Below, piece after piece: positions 63,998-64,000 of a DNA stretch of 64,000 nucleotides (within the stretch, counting starts at the first letter, position 1; every line of letters begins with the position of its first letter). Below the pieces are notes generated by a model. The model saw only the letters and a list, made by a program, of their open reading frames with translations. It was not told the origin of the DNA and did no database searches. Source of the stretch: Brevundimonas intermedia (GTDB lineage Bacteria; Pseudomonadota; Alphaproteobacteria; Caulobacterales; Caulobacteraceae); contig NZ_BSFD01000002.1 of the NCBI RefSeq assembly GCF_027922165.1, positions 814,234 to 878,233 on the forward strand, written 5' to 3'. The position numbers were made by a program, and so were the translations under genes.

Positions 63998-64000
63998 GAC

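Overview
The window is chromosomal DNA from a GC-rich alphaproteobacterium, most likely Caulobacterales and probably Brevundimonas or a close relative. This is an inference from the densely packed G/C-ending codons, three large TonB-dependent receptors, an Entner-Doudoroff operon (zwf-pgl-edd-glk), a complete Anbu operon, a CtrA-like box and the overall protein style. No rRNA, tRNA, CRISPR array or intact mobile element was found. The coding strand and frame are clear for nearly all of the window.

Layout. 1-9.9 kb: a membrane-associated VWA/DUF58 operon (minus strand, running off the left edge), a divergent M16 peptidase, moxR and an OmpR-family response regulator with no kinase beside it. 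9.9-13.4 kb: a TonB-dependent receptor and a decayed tyrosine-integrase remnant abutting dusA. 13.4-25 kb: housekeeping and small-function genes: dusA, a 3D-domain protein, a secreted protein with an internal duplication, an Mpo1-like protein, a DEAD-box helicase, a mini flagellar-rod protein, a chemoreceptor, an HxlR regulator with a three-gene VOC/SRPBCC/DUF1428 cassette, an extensin-like lipoprotein and DUF2256. 25-29.3 kb: rpoD and dnaG, with a diverged partial copy of the dnaG 3' end between them. 29.5-32.6 kb: divergent LD-carboxypeptidase and Mpl-type ligase (peptidoglycan recycling) and a GH16 glucanase. 32.7-42.6 kb: iron and flavin electron-transfer cluster (flavoprotein reductase, ApbE, DUF4198, DUF2271, PepSY, two TonB receptors, PiuC-type dioxygenase). 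42.6-46.7 kb: Anbu operon (ATP-grasp, alpha-E, transglutaminase, Anbu). 47-48 kb: ferredoxin-reductase-like flavoprotein. 48.3-55.3 kb: a TrpR-like regulator and the whole his operon apart from a functional hisC. 55.3-60.4 kb: zwf-pgl-edd-glk. 60.4-64 kb: a small lipoprotein, a DUF1295 protein, a nucleotidyltransferase-like protein, thiD and an SMR transporter.

How the parts work together. Four 18-bp direct-repeat sites with the core AG-N2-TGG-Y-GCAAGC stand 45-50 bp upstream of moxR, the DUF58 operon and the M16 peptidase, and about 90-130 bp upstream of the first TonB receptor. They surround the lone response-regulator gene and suggest a small envelope regulon. The 32.7-39.3 kb cluster reads as a trans-membrane electron route ending in a secreted DUF2271 protein that carries a DxxSGAT flavinylation motif, with palindromic iron-box-like sites nearby. 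The his operon contains an unusual fusion: a HisC-like domain that has lost its PLP lysine, joined to HisB. From 46 kb rightwards the intergenic spaces carry six long palindromic elements of about 107-165 bp, two of them inside the his operon and one supplying the stop codon of a neighbouring gene.
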